Notes: generated by a model from the sequence alone, not told the origin. A stretch of 64,000 nt of DNA from Rhodobium orientis (GCF_003258835.1 NZ_NPEV01000007.1:34430-98429); one strand, 5' to 3'; positions 12,112-20,830 are shown, counted from the first letter of the stretch. Program-made: numbers and translations.

Positions 12112-12576
12112 TTAAGACGCGCCCGAACCCGCGGCTTTTTCATATGCCGCATGGTGGTCGATGCGGGCAAGAAACCGGTCCGCCCGCGCCACCGCATCGC
12201 CGAGATACTGATCGGGCCCGAGCATCTTGCGCCGGTTCAGCGCACCGGTGTCGAGGAGATCGAAATCGACACGGTCGATCCGGCAATTCCACCCCGGCTG
12301 CTGCCGGCACCAACAATTCCGATGGTGACCGACAAGACGCTCACGCAGCGCATAGCCGTGGAAATCGAACACCACCGTTCCGTCCGTCACGAAGATATGG
12401 TTTCCGGAAAAGCCGTCCCTAGGCACGACGCGCTCGCCATGGAATCCGGCAAGCGGCTGCCGCAACAGAAAAACGCCCGCCAGGATATGGCAGGCGCCGA
12501 AGCCGAAAAAGATGCGGTCGGGGAGAGCCCAGCGGCGTTCCGGATCGCGCTTGATGCCCGGTTTCAGGACATACAT
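12112..12576 (-). CDS. Hypothetical protein downstream of rho
   Basis: A 154-residue protein of unknown function, not recognised. Features seen: a hydrophobic segment RIFFGFGACHILAGVFLL near residues 21-38, a well-ordered globular composition, and a central His/Cys-rich stretch GHHRNCWCRQQPGWNCRIDR. No signal peptide is obvious. It starts 23 bp after the rho stop and is probably co-transcribed; it converges on the DUF255 gene with a 3-bp gap. The codon-like composition, an ATG start and the tight fit between neighbours argue that it is real, though the ribosome-binding site is weak. The Cys/His cluster could bind a metal, but this is inference. Confidence 0.7.
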   Translation of the reverse strand: MYVLKPGIKRDPERRWALPDRIFFGFGACHILAGVFLLRQPLAGFHGERVVPRDGFSGNHIFVTDGTVVFDFHGYALRERLVGHHRNCWCRQQPGWNCRIDRVDFDLLDTGALNRRKMLGPDQYLGDAVARADRFLARIDHHAAYEKAAGSGAS

Positions 12577-12599
12577 GCCGCGCGACCCGAAATATCCCG

Positions 12600-13865
12600 C
12601 TAGGTGTTCATGGAGTCGAAGAACTCGTCGTTGTTCTTCGTCTGCTTCAGCTTGTCGAGCAGGAATTCGATGGCGTCGACCGTGCCCATCGGATTGAGGA
12701 TACGGCGCAGCACATACATCTTCTTGAGCTGCTTGGGATCGACCAGAAGCTCCTCCTTACGGGTGCCGGAGCGCTGGATGTCGATCGACGGGAAGACGCG
12801 CTTGTCCGCGACCTTGCGGTCGAGGATGATTTCGGAGTTACCCGTGCCCTTGAACTCTTCGAAGATGACCTCGTCCATGCGGCTGCCGGTATCGATGAGG
12901 GCCGTCGCGATGATCGTCAGCGAGCCGCCTTCCTCGATGTTCCGCGCCGCGCCGAAGAACCGCTTCGGCCGCTGCAGGGCGTTGGCGTCGACACCGCCGG
13001 TCAGCACCTTGCCCGAGGACGGCACGACCGTGTTGTAGGCGCGCCCGAGCCTTGTGATGGAGTCCAGCAGGATCACCACGTCGCGGCCATGTTCGACCAG
13101 GCGCTTGGCCTTTTCGATGACCATTTCCGCCACCTGCACGTGCCGCGCGGCCGGCTCGTCGAAGGTCGAGGAGATCACCTCGCCGCGCACCGAGCGCTGC
13201 ATGTCGGTAACTTCTTCCGGCCGCTCGTCGATCAGGAGCACGATGACGTAGCATTCCGGGTGATTGGTGGTGATGGAGTGGGCGATGTTCTGGAGAAGCA
13301 CCGTTTTACCGGTGCGCGGCGGGGCCACGATCAGCCCGCGCTGGCCCTTGCCGAGCGGCGAGGTCAGGTCGATCACCCGCGCCGACTTGTCCTTTCGCGT
13401 CGGATCTTCCGTTTCCATGTGGAACCGCTCGTCCGGATAGAGCGGCGTCAGATTGTCGAAATGGACCTTGTGACGGGTCTTGTCCGGATCCTCGAAATTG
13501 ATCGTGTTGACCTTGAGGAGCGCGAAATAGCGTTCGCCCTCTTTCGGGCTGCGGATCTGGCCTTCGACCGTATCGCCGGTCTTCAGCGAAAACCGCCGGA
13601 TCTGCGACGGCGATACGTAGATGTCGTCCGGACCGGGCAGGTAGTTGGCGTCCGGCGAGCGCAGGAAGCCGAAACCGTCCTGCAGCACTTCCACGACGCC
13701 TTCGCCGATGATCTCGATATCGTTCGCCGCGAGCTGTTTCAAAATCGCGAACATCTGCTCCTGGCGGCGCATGGTGCTCACATTTTCGACTTCGAGCTCT
13801 TCGCCGAAGGCAGCCAGATCGGTCGGCGTCTTCGCCTTCAATTCCTGAAGTTTGATTTCCCGCAT
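12600..13865 (-). CDS. rho: Transcription termination factor Rho
   Basis: Hexameric RNA-dependent ATPase that terminates transcription. The 421-residue product contains the N-terminal helical part ([17 protein letters not shown]), the cold-shock-like RNA-binding domain ([29 protein letters not shown]), the P-loop ([17 protein letters not shown], about residues 177-193), Walker B with LIDERPEEV, the Q-loop/R-loop region ([11 protein letters not shown]) and [20 protein letters not shown]. The ATG at 13865 is used rather than one eight codons upstream. The order mnmE ... rho-hemJ-hemE is typical of alphaproteobacterial origin regions. Confidence 0.98.
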   Translation of the reverse strand: MREIKLQELKAKTPTDLAAFGEELEVENVSTMRRQEQMFAILKQLAANDIEIIGEGVVEVLQDGFGFLRSPDANYLPGPDDIYVSPSQIRRFSLKTGDTVEGQIRSPKEGERYFALLKVNTINFEDPDKTRHKVHFDNLTPLYPDERFHMETEDPTRKDKSARVIDLTSPLGKGQRGLIVAPPRTGKTVLLQNIAHSITTNHPECYVIVLLIDERPEEVTDMQRSVRGEVISSTFDEPAARHVQVAEMVIEKAKRLVEHGRDVVILLDSITRLGRAYNTVVPSSGKVLTGGVDANALQRPKRFFGAARNIEEGGSLTIIATALIDTGSRMDEVIFEEFKGTGNSEIILDRKVADKRVFPSIDIQRSGTRKEELLVDPKQLKKMYVLRRILNPMGTVDAIEFLLDKLKQTKNNDEFFDSMNT

Positions 13866-14107
13866 GGGGTTGAGATTCCTTGGGACCACGACGTCGGGAA
13901 ACGTCGCTGCTTTTGAGGGTTTGGGAAAATTCGACAGATCTTAGGTTCGATCGTTCGCCGAACCTCGGTGCCTCGTCGCGAATCGCTCGGGCGCCCGCCT
14001 GTCTTTCAGAGAGGTTTGATGGAACATAGTCGCTTCCGCGGGACCCGACAAGACCCGTGGTAATATAACCAAGGGGTGTTCTGCAGCCGCTTTTCGCCCC
14101 GACGCCG

Positions 14108-14542
14108 TCAGAACGGTTTGAAGATAACGAGGATAACCGCGACGATCATGATCAATGTGGGGATTTCATTGATCACCCTGTAAAACCGTTCGGAATGCTC
14201 ATTCGCATCGTCTGCAAAAGCTTTTCTAAGCTTCCCGAGCCACATATGATACCATGTCAACAGCCCAACAAATACAACCTTAAGAATAAACCAGATATCG
14301 AAATAGTAATCCATATCCCAGGCGATCCAGAGACCGAATATCCAGCTTGAAATCATCGCCGGATTACCGATCATCCTGAGAAGTTTCCGCTCCATGACCT
14401 TGAAGAGTTCGGACTGATCGGAGCCGACGGGTACCTTGGTATGGTAGACATAGAGCCGCGGCAGGTAAAAAAGCGCCGCCATCCAGGCAATGATCGAAAT
14501 GATGTGAAGCGTTTTCAGCCAGGAATAAAGATCGTCGAACAC
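14108..14542 (-). CDS. hemJ: Protoporphyrinogen oxidase HemJ
   Basis: Membrane enzyme oxidising protoporphyrinogen IX to protoporphyrin IX, replacing HemG/HemY in most Alphaproteobacteria. The 144-residue protein has four predicted membrane helices and the family motifs LKTLHIISIIAWMAALFYLPRL (conserved His12 or nearby) and LKVVFVGLLTWYHMWLGK. It is rich in Trp, Phe, Tyr and Ile. The base composition is strikingly low in GC for this window: 49 G/C in the 120 bases 14221-14340 (41%). It sits between rho and hemE, in the same orientation. Confidence 0.93.
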   Translation of the reverse strand: MFDDLYSWLKTLHIISIIAWMAALFYLPRLYVYHTKVPVGSDQSELFKVMERKLLRMIGNPAMISSWIFGLWIAWDMDYYFDIWFILKVVFVGLLTWYHMWLGKLRKAFADDANEHSERFYRVINEIPTLIMIVAVILVIFKPF

Positions 14543-14663
14543 CGTCGCACGCCCCTCTGTTCAATTGGAACGGACATTGACCGCGGCGTGCCGGGCCGCC
14601 GGAAAAGCCATTTCTTTCCTGTCCTTCGCCCGTTCCGGAGCGAAGGTCCTCAATGTCCTTTGG

Positions 14664-15719
14664 TCAAACCGTTTCGCCGCGCACCAGCGCGACCATTTCC
14701 GCAACATTCTCCACCGGCGTGTCCGGCGTCACCCCGTGACCGAGATTGAAGATGAAAGGACCGGAGCCGAGCGCATCGACGACCCGTCGGACACCCGATT
14801 TCAGCGCCTCACCGCCGGCAACCAGACGCATCGGATCGAGATTGCCCTGTACCGCACAGGTCTTCTGCAGCCTCTTGGCGAAATCGAGCGGCACCGACCA
14901 GTCGAGGCCGACCGCATTGACGCCGGTCGCGTCCACATAGCGTTCCAGGAACATGCCGACGCCCTTCGGGAAGCCGATGATCCGCGCGCCCGGTATTTCC
15001 GCCCGCACGCCGGCGACAATACGCCGCATGGGATCCACCGCCCAGCGTTCGAAGCCTTCCTCGTCGAGCGCACCGGCCCAACTGTCGAAGACCTGGACGG
15101 CATCCGCGCCGCGCTCGAACTGGGCGACGAGATAGCGGATCGAGGCTTCCACCAGCCGGTCGATCAGCCGGTCGAAGCCGGCGCTGTCGGAAAAGGCGAC
15201 CCTGCGGGTCGGCGCCTGGTCGGACGAGCCGCGACCGGCAACCATATAGGTGGCAACGGTCCAGGGCGCCCCGCAAAAGCCGAGCAGCGTCGTCTCCGAC
15301 GGCAGACTGGCGCGGATGAGCCCGACCGCATCGAGCACCGGCGCCAGCTTCTCCGTCACGACGCTCGGGTCGAGCTTGGCCGCCGCATCAAGGCCGATCG
15401 GCTCCAGGATCGGACCGATCCCTTCTTCGAAGCGCACCGGCTGGCCGAGCGCATCGGGAACGACGAGGATGTCGGAGAACAGGATCGCCGCATCGAAGCC
15501 GTAGCGCCGGATCGGCTGCAGCGTCACTTCGCACGCCAGCTCCGGGTTATAGCAGAGATCGAGAAAGCTGCCGGCCTCGGCCCGCGTCGCCTTGTATTCC
15601 GCCAGATAGCGTCCGGCCTGCCGCATCATCCAGACAGGCGGCGGAGACAGTGTCTTGCCATCCAGAGCCTGGACGATCCGGCGCTCGGTGCGGGTGTTTT
15701 CCTGACTGCGATAATCCAC
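14664..15719 (-). CDS. hemE: Uroporphyrinogen decarboxylase
   Basis: Converts uroporphyrinogen III to coproporphyrinogen III in haem synthesis. The 351-residue product carries the [16 protein letters not shown] signature (substrate-binding Arg), [16 protein letters not shown] (catalytic Asp) and [13 protein letters not shown]. The GTG start (15717-15719) has AGAGGA upstream and lies inside a 12-bp sequence repeated in inverted form 48 bp away, in the putative origin. It is co-directional with hemJ and points away from the origin. Confidence 0.97.
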   Translation of the reverse strand: MDYRSQENTRTERRIVQALDGKTLSPPPVWMMRQAGRYLAEYKATRAEAGSFLDLCYNPELACEVTLQPIRRYGFDAAILFSDILVVPDALGQPVRFEEGIGPILEPIGLDAAAKLDPSVVTEKLAPVLDAVGLIRASLPSETTLLGFCGAPWTVATYMVAGRGSSDQAPTRRVAFSDSAGFDRLIDRLVEASIRYLVAQFERGADAVQVFDSWAGALDEEGFERWAVDPMRRIVAGVRAEIPGARIIGFPKGVGMFLERYVDATGVNAVGLDWSVPLDFAKRLQKTCAVQGNLDPMRLVAGGEALKSGVRRVVDALGSGPFIFNLGHGVTPDTPVENVAEMVALVRGETV

Positions 15720-15780
15720 GGCGATCCTCTAATAGAGTCTAGAATCCAGACTGATTTTGTTGTTTGCGCGTGGATTATCG
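15709..15780. repeat. 12-bp perfect inverted repeat at the hemE start / origin edge
   Basis: CGATAATCCACG at 15709-15720 and CGTGGATTATCG at 15769-15780 are exact reverse complements separated by 48 bp. Each contains TAATCCACG, two mismatches from the DnaA box TTATCCACA. The left arm overlaps the hemE GTG start. Confidence 0.6.
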
Positions 15781-16104
15781 GGATAAAGCATCATCCACAT
15801 ACGATACAGTTTTTTCCGGGCCACCATTGCGCCATAGGGTCGCGAAACCCGAAAGGCTGTTAAGTTCGGGGACAGGCACCCATGCCATATGGCATTCAAA
15901 GGGATGGCGGCGCTATTTCGGAAAACTCCGGGTTGACGAGGGGGGAAAGCGTGTCCCCAATCCCCGCTTTTCACCGTCCGGGCTTGTCCTTTTTCCCGCA
16001 AGCGGTTTTGTTGAAAACCGGACGGGCTGTCCCGCCCGCCGCTCCACCCGCCGCATCCGTCACGCGGTTTTCCGGATTTTGTACACAGCACTGGGGATGA
16101 AGGC
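15720..16104. other. oriC: Putative chromosomal replication origin (hemE-PPSR gap)
   Basis: A 385-bp non-coding stretch between divergent hemE and the PPSR gene. The same gap holds the origin in Caulobacter crescentus and the hemE-linked origin in Sinorhizobium meliloti. Seen here: DnaA-box-like TCATCCACA (15791-15799) and TTGTACACA (16079-16087), each one mismatch from TTWTNCACA; a 12-bp inverted repeat (15709-15720 and 15769-15780); two GANTC sites 7 bp apart (15735 and 15742); a 14-bp palindrome (15882-15895); T-rich tracts at 15754-15765 and 15810-15815; and a hairpin at 16003-16020. Adjacent genes diverge from it, and parAB with parS-like sites lies 4-12 kb to one side. No fully consensus DnaA box was found, so the call leans on synteny. 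Confidence 0.65.
15735..15746. promoter_or_regulatory. Two adjacent GANTC (CcrM-type) sites near hemE
   Basis: GAGTC at 15735-15739 and GAATC at 15742-15746. In Alphaproteobacteria GANTC is methylated by CcrM and its methylation state regulates origin-proximal promoters. The sites lie 16-27 bp upstream of the hemE start, where promoter or translation-initiation signals would be. Confidence 0.4.
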
Positions 16105-16944
16105 GTGCGCAACAACCTCGACTACTTCCATCTCCACCTGGTCTCCGATTCCACCGGCGAGACGCTGATGACGGTGGCCCGCGCCGCCGGCGTGCAGTAC
16201 CGCGAGACCCAGCCCGTCGAGCATGTCTATCCGATGATCCGCTCCGACCGGGCGCTCGACCGGGTGCTGGTGGAATTGGAACATGCGCCGGGGATCGTCC
16301 TTTATACGGTCATGGACCTGGAAATCGCCGCCCGCCTGGAAAACCGCTGCCTGGAGCTGGGCCTTCCCTGCGTCAACGTGCTCGATCCCGTGCTCAACGT
16401 GTTCCAGAACTATCTGAACACGCCGCTCGCCCGCCGTGTCGGCGGCCAGCACGAGATGAACGCGGAATATTTCGACCGCATCGAGGCCCTCAATTTCACC
16501 ATGGCCCATGACGACGGCCAGATCCCGGACAATGTGGATTCCGCCGACGTGGTCGTCATCGGCATCAGCCGGACTTCCAAGACCCCGACCTCGATCTATC
16601 TCGCCAACCGCGGCATCAAGGCGACCAACATCCCGATCGTGCCCGGCATCCCGCTGCCGCCGGCCCTGTTCGAGGCCAAGAAACCATTGATCGTGGCGCT
16701 GATCGCCACGGCCGAACGGATCGGTCAGATCCGCCAGAACCGGCTGCTGGCGCTGAATGCCAGCGACGCCAATTCCAGCTATGTGGACCGCCGCGCCATC
16801 GCCGAGGAGGTGACCTACACGCGGCGCATGTGCGCGGAACACGGCTGGCCGCTGATCGACGTCACCCGCCGCTCCATCGAGGAGACCGCAGCGGAAATCC
16901 TGTCGCTCCTCAGCCAGCACCGGGCCCGCCAGCACGAGCAATAA
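16105..16944 (+). CDS. Pyruvate (phosphate/water) dikinase regulatory kinase-phosphorylase, PPSR / DUF299
   Basis: Bifunctional ADP-dependent kinase and Pi-dependent phosphorylase that switches pyruvate phosphate dikinase or PEP synthase off and on. The 279-residue product has the family's [12 protein letters not shown] at the N-terminus, the P-loop-like [18 protein letters not shown] (about residues 153-170), [11 protein letters not shown], and the [18 protein letters not shown] segment. The GTG start at 16105 follows GGGGATGAAGG. It is the first gene on the right of the putative origin, as in Caulobacter and rhizobia, with maf 21 bp downstream. Confidence 0.95.
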   Translation: MRNNLDYFHLHLVSDSTGETLMTVARAAGVQYRETQPVEHVYPMIRSDRALDRVLVELEHAPGIVLYTVMDLEIAARLENRCLELGLPCVNVLDPVLNVFQNYLNTPLARRVGGQHEMNAEYFDRIEALNFTMAHDDGQIPDNVDSADVVVIGISRTSKTPTSIYLANRGIKATNIPIVPGIPLPPALFEAKKPLIVALIATAERIGQIRQNRLLALNASDANSSYVDRRAIAEEVTYTRRMCAEHGWPLIDVTRRSIEETAAEILSLLSQHRARQHEQ

Positions 16945-16965
16945 GTAACTGAAAGGAAAAGGCCT

Positions 16966-17562
16966 TTGCCTTCGATTATCCTGGCCTCCGAAAGCACCAC
17001 CAGGATCACGCTCCTGGAAAACGCCGGGGTCTCCTTTACGTCGCAAGGCGCTGCCGTCGATGAGGAGACCGTCAAGGCGCCGCTCCTCGTCAGCGGCATG
17101 CCGCCGGACGACATCGCCACGGTCCTTGCCGAAGCCAAGGCGCTGGCGGTTTCCGAACGCCATCCCGATGCCCTCGTCATCGGCGCCGACCAGACGCTCG
17201 CCTTTCGCGATGCGTGCCTGTCGAAGCCCGAGACCATGCAGGACGCTCGCCGGCTGCTGCTCGATCTCTCCGGCCAGAGCCATTCGCTCCATGCCGCCGT
17301 CGCCTGTGCCCGCAACGGCGAGACCCTGTGGCGGTTTCTGTCGACTGCGCACCTGAAGATGCGGGCCTTCTCGCCGGAATTCGTCGGCCGCTACCTCGCC
17401 GATGTCGGCGAGGCGGCGCTGACCAGCGTCGGCGCCTACCAGCTCGAGGGCTGCGGCGTTCAGCTCTTTGAAGAGATCGACGGCGACTTTTTCACGATTC
17501 TCGGACTGCCCATGCTGCCGCTTCTCGATTTCCTGCGCGCCGAGGGAGCGATCGACAAATGA
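16966..17562 (+). CDS. maf: Maf family nucleotide pyrophosphatase
   Basis: House-cleaning nucleoside triphosphate pyrophosphatase of the Maf/YceF group, acting on non-canonical or specific NTPs and linked to division arrest. The 198-residue product starts SIILASESTTRITLLENAGV (family pattern ASxSxxRxxLL) and has GADQTL with the catalytic-base Asp75 and EGCGVQLFEEIDGDFFTILGLP at the C-terminus. The TTG start is supported by AAAGGAAAAGG just upstream. The stop overlaps the aroE start (ATGA). Confidence 0.94.
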   Translation: MPSIILASESTTRITLLENAGVSFTSQGAAVDEETVKAPLLVSGMPPDDIATVLAEAKALAVSERHPDALVIGADQTLAFRDACLSKPETMQDARRLLLDLSGQSHSLHAAVACARNGETLWRFLSTAHLKMRAFSPEFVGRYLADVGEAALTSVGAYQLEGCGVQLFEEIDGDFFTILGLPMLPLLDFLRAEGAIDK

Positions 17563-18416
17563 CCACGGACGCCAAGACCGCACTTTTGCGCGCCGGTATC
17601 ATCGGATGGCCGGTCGGCCATTCCCGCTCGCCGGTCATCCACAGCTATTGGATTGCCAGATACGGCATCGACGGTGCCTACGACCGCTACGGCGTGCCGC
17701 CCGACCAGATCGAGGCGTTCCTTGGCCGGTTCTCTGACCACGGCCTCATCGGCTGCAATGTCACCCTGCCGCACAAGCAGGCCGCCTTTGCCGCCTGCGA
17801 CGACGTCGACGAGGTCGGCCGCACCCTTGAGGCCGTCAACACATTGTGGCTCGACGAGGGCCGGCTGCACGGCGCCAACACCGACGCCTACGGCTTTCTC
17901 GCCAATCTCGACCAGGCCGCAAAGGGCTGGGACAAGAACCCGGGCGCGGCCGTGGTGCTGGGGGCGGGCGGTGCCGCCCGCGCCATCGTCTGGGCGCTGT
18001 TTTCCCGCGGTTTCGATCCCGTCCACATCGTCAACAGGACCGTGGAAAAGGCCGAAAGCCTCGCCGCCTTCTTCGGAACCGGGACCCGAGCCCATGCCTG
18101 GGACGCCCTTCCGGGCCTGCTTCAGACGGCCAATATTGTCGTCAACAGCACCTCGCTCGGCATGGCCGGCAACCCGCCGCTGGAGATCGACCTTGCGCCC
18201 CTGCCGGAGACGAGCCTTGTCGCCGATGCCGTCTATGTGCCGCTCGAAACCAGCATCCTGAAGGCCGCCCGCGCCCGCGATCTCGTCGCCGTCGACGGCC
18301 TCGGCATGCTTCTCCACCAGGCCGTGCCGAGCTTTGCCAAATGGTTCGGCAAGGTCCCCGAAGTCACCGACGAATTGCGCGCGCACGTCGTCGCCGATCT
18401 TTCCAAAGACGGATGA
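17559..18416 (+). CDS. aroE: Shikimate dehydrogenase (NADP+)
   Basis: Reduces 3-dehydroshikimate to shikimate in aromatic amino-acid synthesis. The 285-residue product has the shikimate-binding GWPVGHSRSPVIH (Ser22, Ser24), catalytic Lys73 in NVTLPHKQAAF, NTDAYGF with the catalytic Asp, and the dinucleotide-binding VLGAGGAARAIV followed by VNRT, which favours NADP. It overlaps maf and coaE by 4 bp each, so the three are translationally coupled. Confidence 0.97.
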   Translation: MTTDAKTALLRAGIIGWPVGHSRSPVIHSYWIARYGIDGAYDRYGVPPDQIEAFLGRFSDHGLIGCNVTLPHKQAAFAACDDVDEVGRTLEAVNTLWLDEGRLHGANTDAYGFLANLDQAAKGWDKNPGAAVVLGAGGAARAIVWALFSRGFDPVHIVNRTVEKAESLAAFFGTGTRAHAWDALPGLLQTANIVVNSTSLGMAGNPPLEIDLAPLPETSLVADAVYVPLETSILKAARARDLVAVDGLGMLLHQAVPSFAKWFGKVPEVTDELRAHVVADLSKDG

Positions 18417-19030
18417 TCGTCCTCGGGCTGACCGGATCGATCGGCATGGGCAAGTCGACGACGGCCGCCATGTTCGCCGCCGCCGGCCTGCCGGTCCACG
18501 ATGCCGACGCCACCGTCCACAGGCTTTATTCCGGATCGGCCGCGCCGCTCATCGAGGTGGAATTTCCCGGCACCACGCGGGACGGAACGGTCGATCGGGC
18601 AAGGCTCTCCGAAAAGGTCCTCGGCGACCGGAAGGCCCTGACGCGCCTTGAGGCCATCGTTCATCCGCTGGTTCGTGAGGCCGAACGGGAGTTCCTCAGA
18701 CAAGCGGCGAGGGACCGCGCTGCCGCCGTCATCCTCGATATTCCGCTGCTGTTCGAGATCGGCGGTGATGCGCGGGTCGATGCCGTCGTTGTCGTCACCG
18801 CCGCTGCCGATATCCAGGCGACGCGTGTGCTCTCCCGCCCCGGCATGACCAGGGACCGCTTCGAGCAGATCCTCGCCCGCCAGATGCCGGATGCGGAAAA
18901 GCGCCGCCGCGCCCATTTCCTCATCGACAGCGGCCACGGCTTCGAGCCGGCCCGGCGCCAGGTCTGCGGCGTCTGCCGGGTGTTGGCGCAAATGGCGGGG
19001 AAAGGCATCGGGCCGGACTTGCGCGCATGA
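18413..19030 (+). CDS. coaE: Dephospho-CoA kinase
   Basis: Last step of CoA synthesis: phosphorylates dephospho-CoA at the 3'-hydroxyl. The 205-residue product begins MIVLGLTGSIGMGKSTT with the P-loop at residues 8-15, then VHDADATVHRLY (catalytic Asp in DAD), IVHPLVREAE and ILDIPLLFEIG. The ATG overlaps the aroE stop. Neighbours maf-aroE-coaE-dnaQ are the standard alphaproteobacterial order. Confidence 0.96.
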   Translation: MIVLGLTGSIGMGKSTTAAMFAAAGLPVHDADATVHRLYSGSAAPLIEVEFPGTTRDGTVDRARLSEKVLGDRKALTRLEAIVHPLVREAEREFLRQAARDRAAAVILDIPLLFEIGGDARVDAVVVVTAAADIQATRVLSRPGMTRDRFEQILARQMPDAEKRRRAHFLIDSGHGFEPARRQVCGVCRVLAQMAGKGIGPDLRA

Positions 19031-19053
19031 AGCTCCCGTGATTCCCTGCCGCC

Positions 19054-19758
19054 ATGCGGGAAATCGTCTTCGATACGGAAACCACCGGCCTCAAGGCCAA
19101 TGGCGGCGATCGCGTCGTGGAAATCGGCGCCATTGAGCTCATCAATCACATTCCGACCGGCGCCGTCTTTCACGAATATATCGACCCGGAACGGTCGATG
19201 CCGGTCGAGGCCTACAACGTCCACGGCCTTTCGGAAGAGTTCCTGACCGGCAAGCCGAAATTCGCCGAAGTCGCCGGTAAGTGGATCGATTTCATCGCCG
19301 ATGCCCGGCTGATCGCCCACAACGCCTCCTTCGACATGGGTTTCATCAACGCCGAGCTTGCCCGCCTCGGCGTTGAGGCCATCGGCGAGGAGCGCGTCGT
19401 CGATACGCTGCAGATCTCGCGCCGGCGCAATCCGGGCGGCCAGCACTCCCTCGATGCGCTCTGCAGCCGCTTTGGCATCGACAATTCCCGCCGCACAAAG
19501 CACGGCGCGCTGCTCGACGCCGAATTGCTGGCCGAGGTCTATATCGAACTCATCGGCGGCAAGCAGGCCGCCCTCGGCTTTGCCACCGACCGTGACGCGG
19601 AAGACGCCTACGCCCCGCGGACGCGCCCCAAGGCCGCAGCCGCCAGGCCGCAGCCGCTGCCGCCGCGCGTCACCCCCGACGAGACCGCCGCCCACCGGGC
19701 CTTTGTCGAGACCCTCGGCGACAAGGCCCTCTGGCGGCGCTACCGCGACGCGGACTGA
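19054..19758 (+). CDS. dnaQ: DNA polymerase III subunit epsilon (3'-5' proofreading exonuclease)
   Basis: Proofreading subunit of the replicative polymerase. The 234-residue product has the DEDDh exonuclease motifs: Exo I FDTETTG (Asp7, Glu9), Exo II HNASFDMGFINAEL and Exo III KHGALLDAELLAEVY (His and Asp). A proline/alanine-rich stretch (PRTRPKAAAARPQPLPPRV) links to a short C-terminal alpha-subunit-binding part. It starts 23 bp after coaE. The 425-bp gap downstream carries a dispersed repeat. Confidence 0.96.
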   Translation: MREIVFDTETTGLKANGGDRVVEIGAIELINHIPTGAVFHEYIDPERSMPVEAYNVHGLSEEFLTGKPKFAEVAGKWIDFIADARLIAHNASFDMGFINAELARLGVEAIGEERVVDTLQISRRRNPGGQHSLDALCSRFGIDNSRRTKHGALLDAELLAEVYIELIGGKQAALGFATDRDAEDAYAPRTRPKAAAARPQPLPPRVTPDETAAHRAFVETLGDKALWRRYRDAD

Positions 19759-19869
19759 CCGTCTGAACCGGCGGCTTTTGGTCTCGATCTTTGTTGAAAA
19801 ATGAAATGATATCGGAGATGCAAGCCAGCGGAGCACCCGGTTTTTCCGCGACTCCGCCCCTTCCTCCCC

Positions 19870-19983
19870 ATCATTGCCGGGCTTGACCCGGCAATCCATA
19901 GGGCCTTTCATTTCAAACCGTTAGTCTAGATTGCGCCGCAATTCATCATGGACCACCGGGTCGAGCCCGGTGGTGACGCAGGG
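19870..19983. repeat. Dispersed palindromic repeat, family B, copy 1
   Basis: Two palindromes in tandem: TCATTGCCGGGCTTGACCCGG with CAATCC following (19871-19899), and CATCATGGACCACCGGG with its mirror TCGAGCCCGGTGGTGACG (19943-19978). They are joined by about 43 bp containing TTTCAAAC. A second copy with the same order and similar joining sequence lies at 44160-44273. This resembles the well-known rhizobial palindromic element with core CCGGGTCAAGCCCGGTGATGACG. Confidence 0.85.
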
Positions 19984-20112
19984 TGGGTGGCGCCGGGAGT
20001 GCGCGAGCCGTCACCCGGATCGCAAGTGGCTTGACCCGGAAATGATGCCGAGCGGGATGTCAGGCAGACGCCTGACCGCCTTCGCCGAAATCAATGCCCC
20101 ACACGAACGCCA

Positions 20113-20150
20113 AACAAAAACGGCACCGCGGGGTTTTCCGCAGCGCCGTC
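20113..20150 (-). terminator. Intrinsic terminator of secB
   Basis: Read on the minus strand: an 11-bp stem GGCGCTGCGG/CCGCGGTGCC with a short AAAACC loop, followed by TTTTTGTTTGG. It lies 34 bp after the secB stop codon, the right place for a rho-independent terminator. Confidence 0.8.
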
Positions 20151-20183
20151 TGAATGGTCGTAACCGGATTTACCCGTTGCTCG

Positions 20184-20702
20184 TCAGGCGTTCGGCGTCG
20201 GCGCGGCACCTTCGCCGCCGGCATTCTTGGCGGCGTTGTGCTGGTAGAGCGCGGCGAAATCGATCGGGTCGATCATCAGCGGCGGGAAGCCGCCGGCGCG
20301 CACCGCTTCCGCGACAATTTGACGCGCGAAGGGGAACAGCATCCGCGGGCACTCGATCAGCACGAAGGGGTGCAGGTGCTCCTGCGGCACGTTCTGGATC
20401 CGGAACACGCCGCAATAGGTCAGTTCCACGTTGAACATCAGGTCGTCGTCGGTGCCGCCCTTGGCGTTCATCACCAGCGACACCTCGAACTCGTTGTCCG
20501 ACAGCGGGTTGGCGTTGACGTTGACCTGGATGTTGATGGACGGGGAAGTCTCGCGCGGCGCCAGCGAGCGCGGCGCATTCGGGTTCTCGAACGAGAAGTC
20601 CTTCACATACTGCCCGAGGATGTTCATGCCCGGGGCGGCGTTCTGGGCGTTGGCGCCGCCGGCCGCGGCGGTACCGTCGCCGTTCTGGGAATTTGTGCTC
20701 AT
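20184..20702 (-). CDS. secB: Protein-export chaperone SecB
   Basis: Tetrameric cytosolic chaperone that keeps precursors unfolded and delivers them to SecA. The 172-residue product has a low-complexity N-terminus ([19 protein letters not shown]) and the SecB core: [66 protein letters not shown]. The ATG at 20702 is used; an upstream in-frame extension is rejected because it lacks conservation-like sequence. An intrinsic terminator follows the stop. Confidence 0.96.
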   Translation of the reverse strand: MSTNSQNGDGTAAAGGANAQNAAPGMNILGQYVKDFSFENPNAPRSLAPRETSPSINIQVNVNANPLSDNEFEVSLVMNAKGGTDDDLMFNVELTYCGVFRIQNVPQEHLHPFVLIECPRMLFPFARQIVAEAVRAGGFPPLMIDPIDFAALYQHNAAKNAGGEGAAPTPNA

Positions 20703-20797
20703 GGTTTGTCGTGTCCGGTCTGGAACGTGATTGAAATGGCCGGCATGGGCCGCCACAGGATTTGGCCGGTGGCTAACACGGTGCCGGGGTTAAGTAC

Positions 20798-20825
20798 AGG
20801 CGCCGCCCGCGAATTTCCGGCGCCT
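20798..20825. terminator. Hairpin between fxsA and secB
   Basis: AGGCGCCG and CGGCGCCT form a perfect 8-bp stem with a 12-nt loop, directly after the fxsA stop codon. There is no T-run, so it may end fxsA transcripts with Rho, protect them from decay, or simply be structural. Confidence 0.35.
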
Positions 20826-20830
20826 CAGCG

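Larger units (their letters stand above)
19759..20183. other. Intergenic gap between dnaQ and secB
   Basis: A 425-bp gap between convergent genes. It contains a GTTTTTGG-like segment after the dnaQ stop (19779 onward), the family B dispersed repeat at 19870-19983 and the secB terminator at 20113-20150. Short open frames here have no initiation signals or recognisable product and are not called. Confidence 0.7.
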
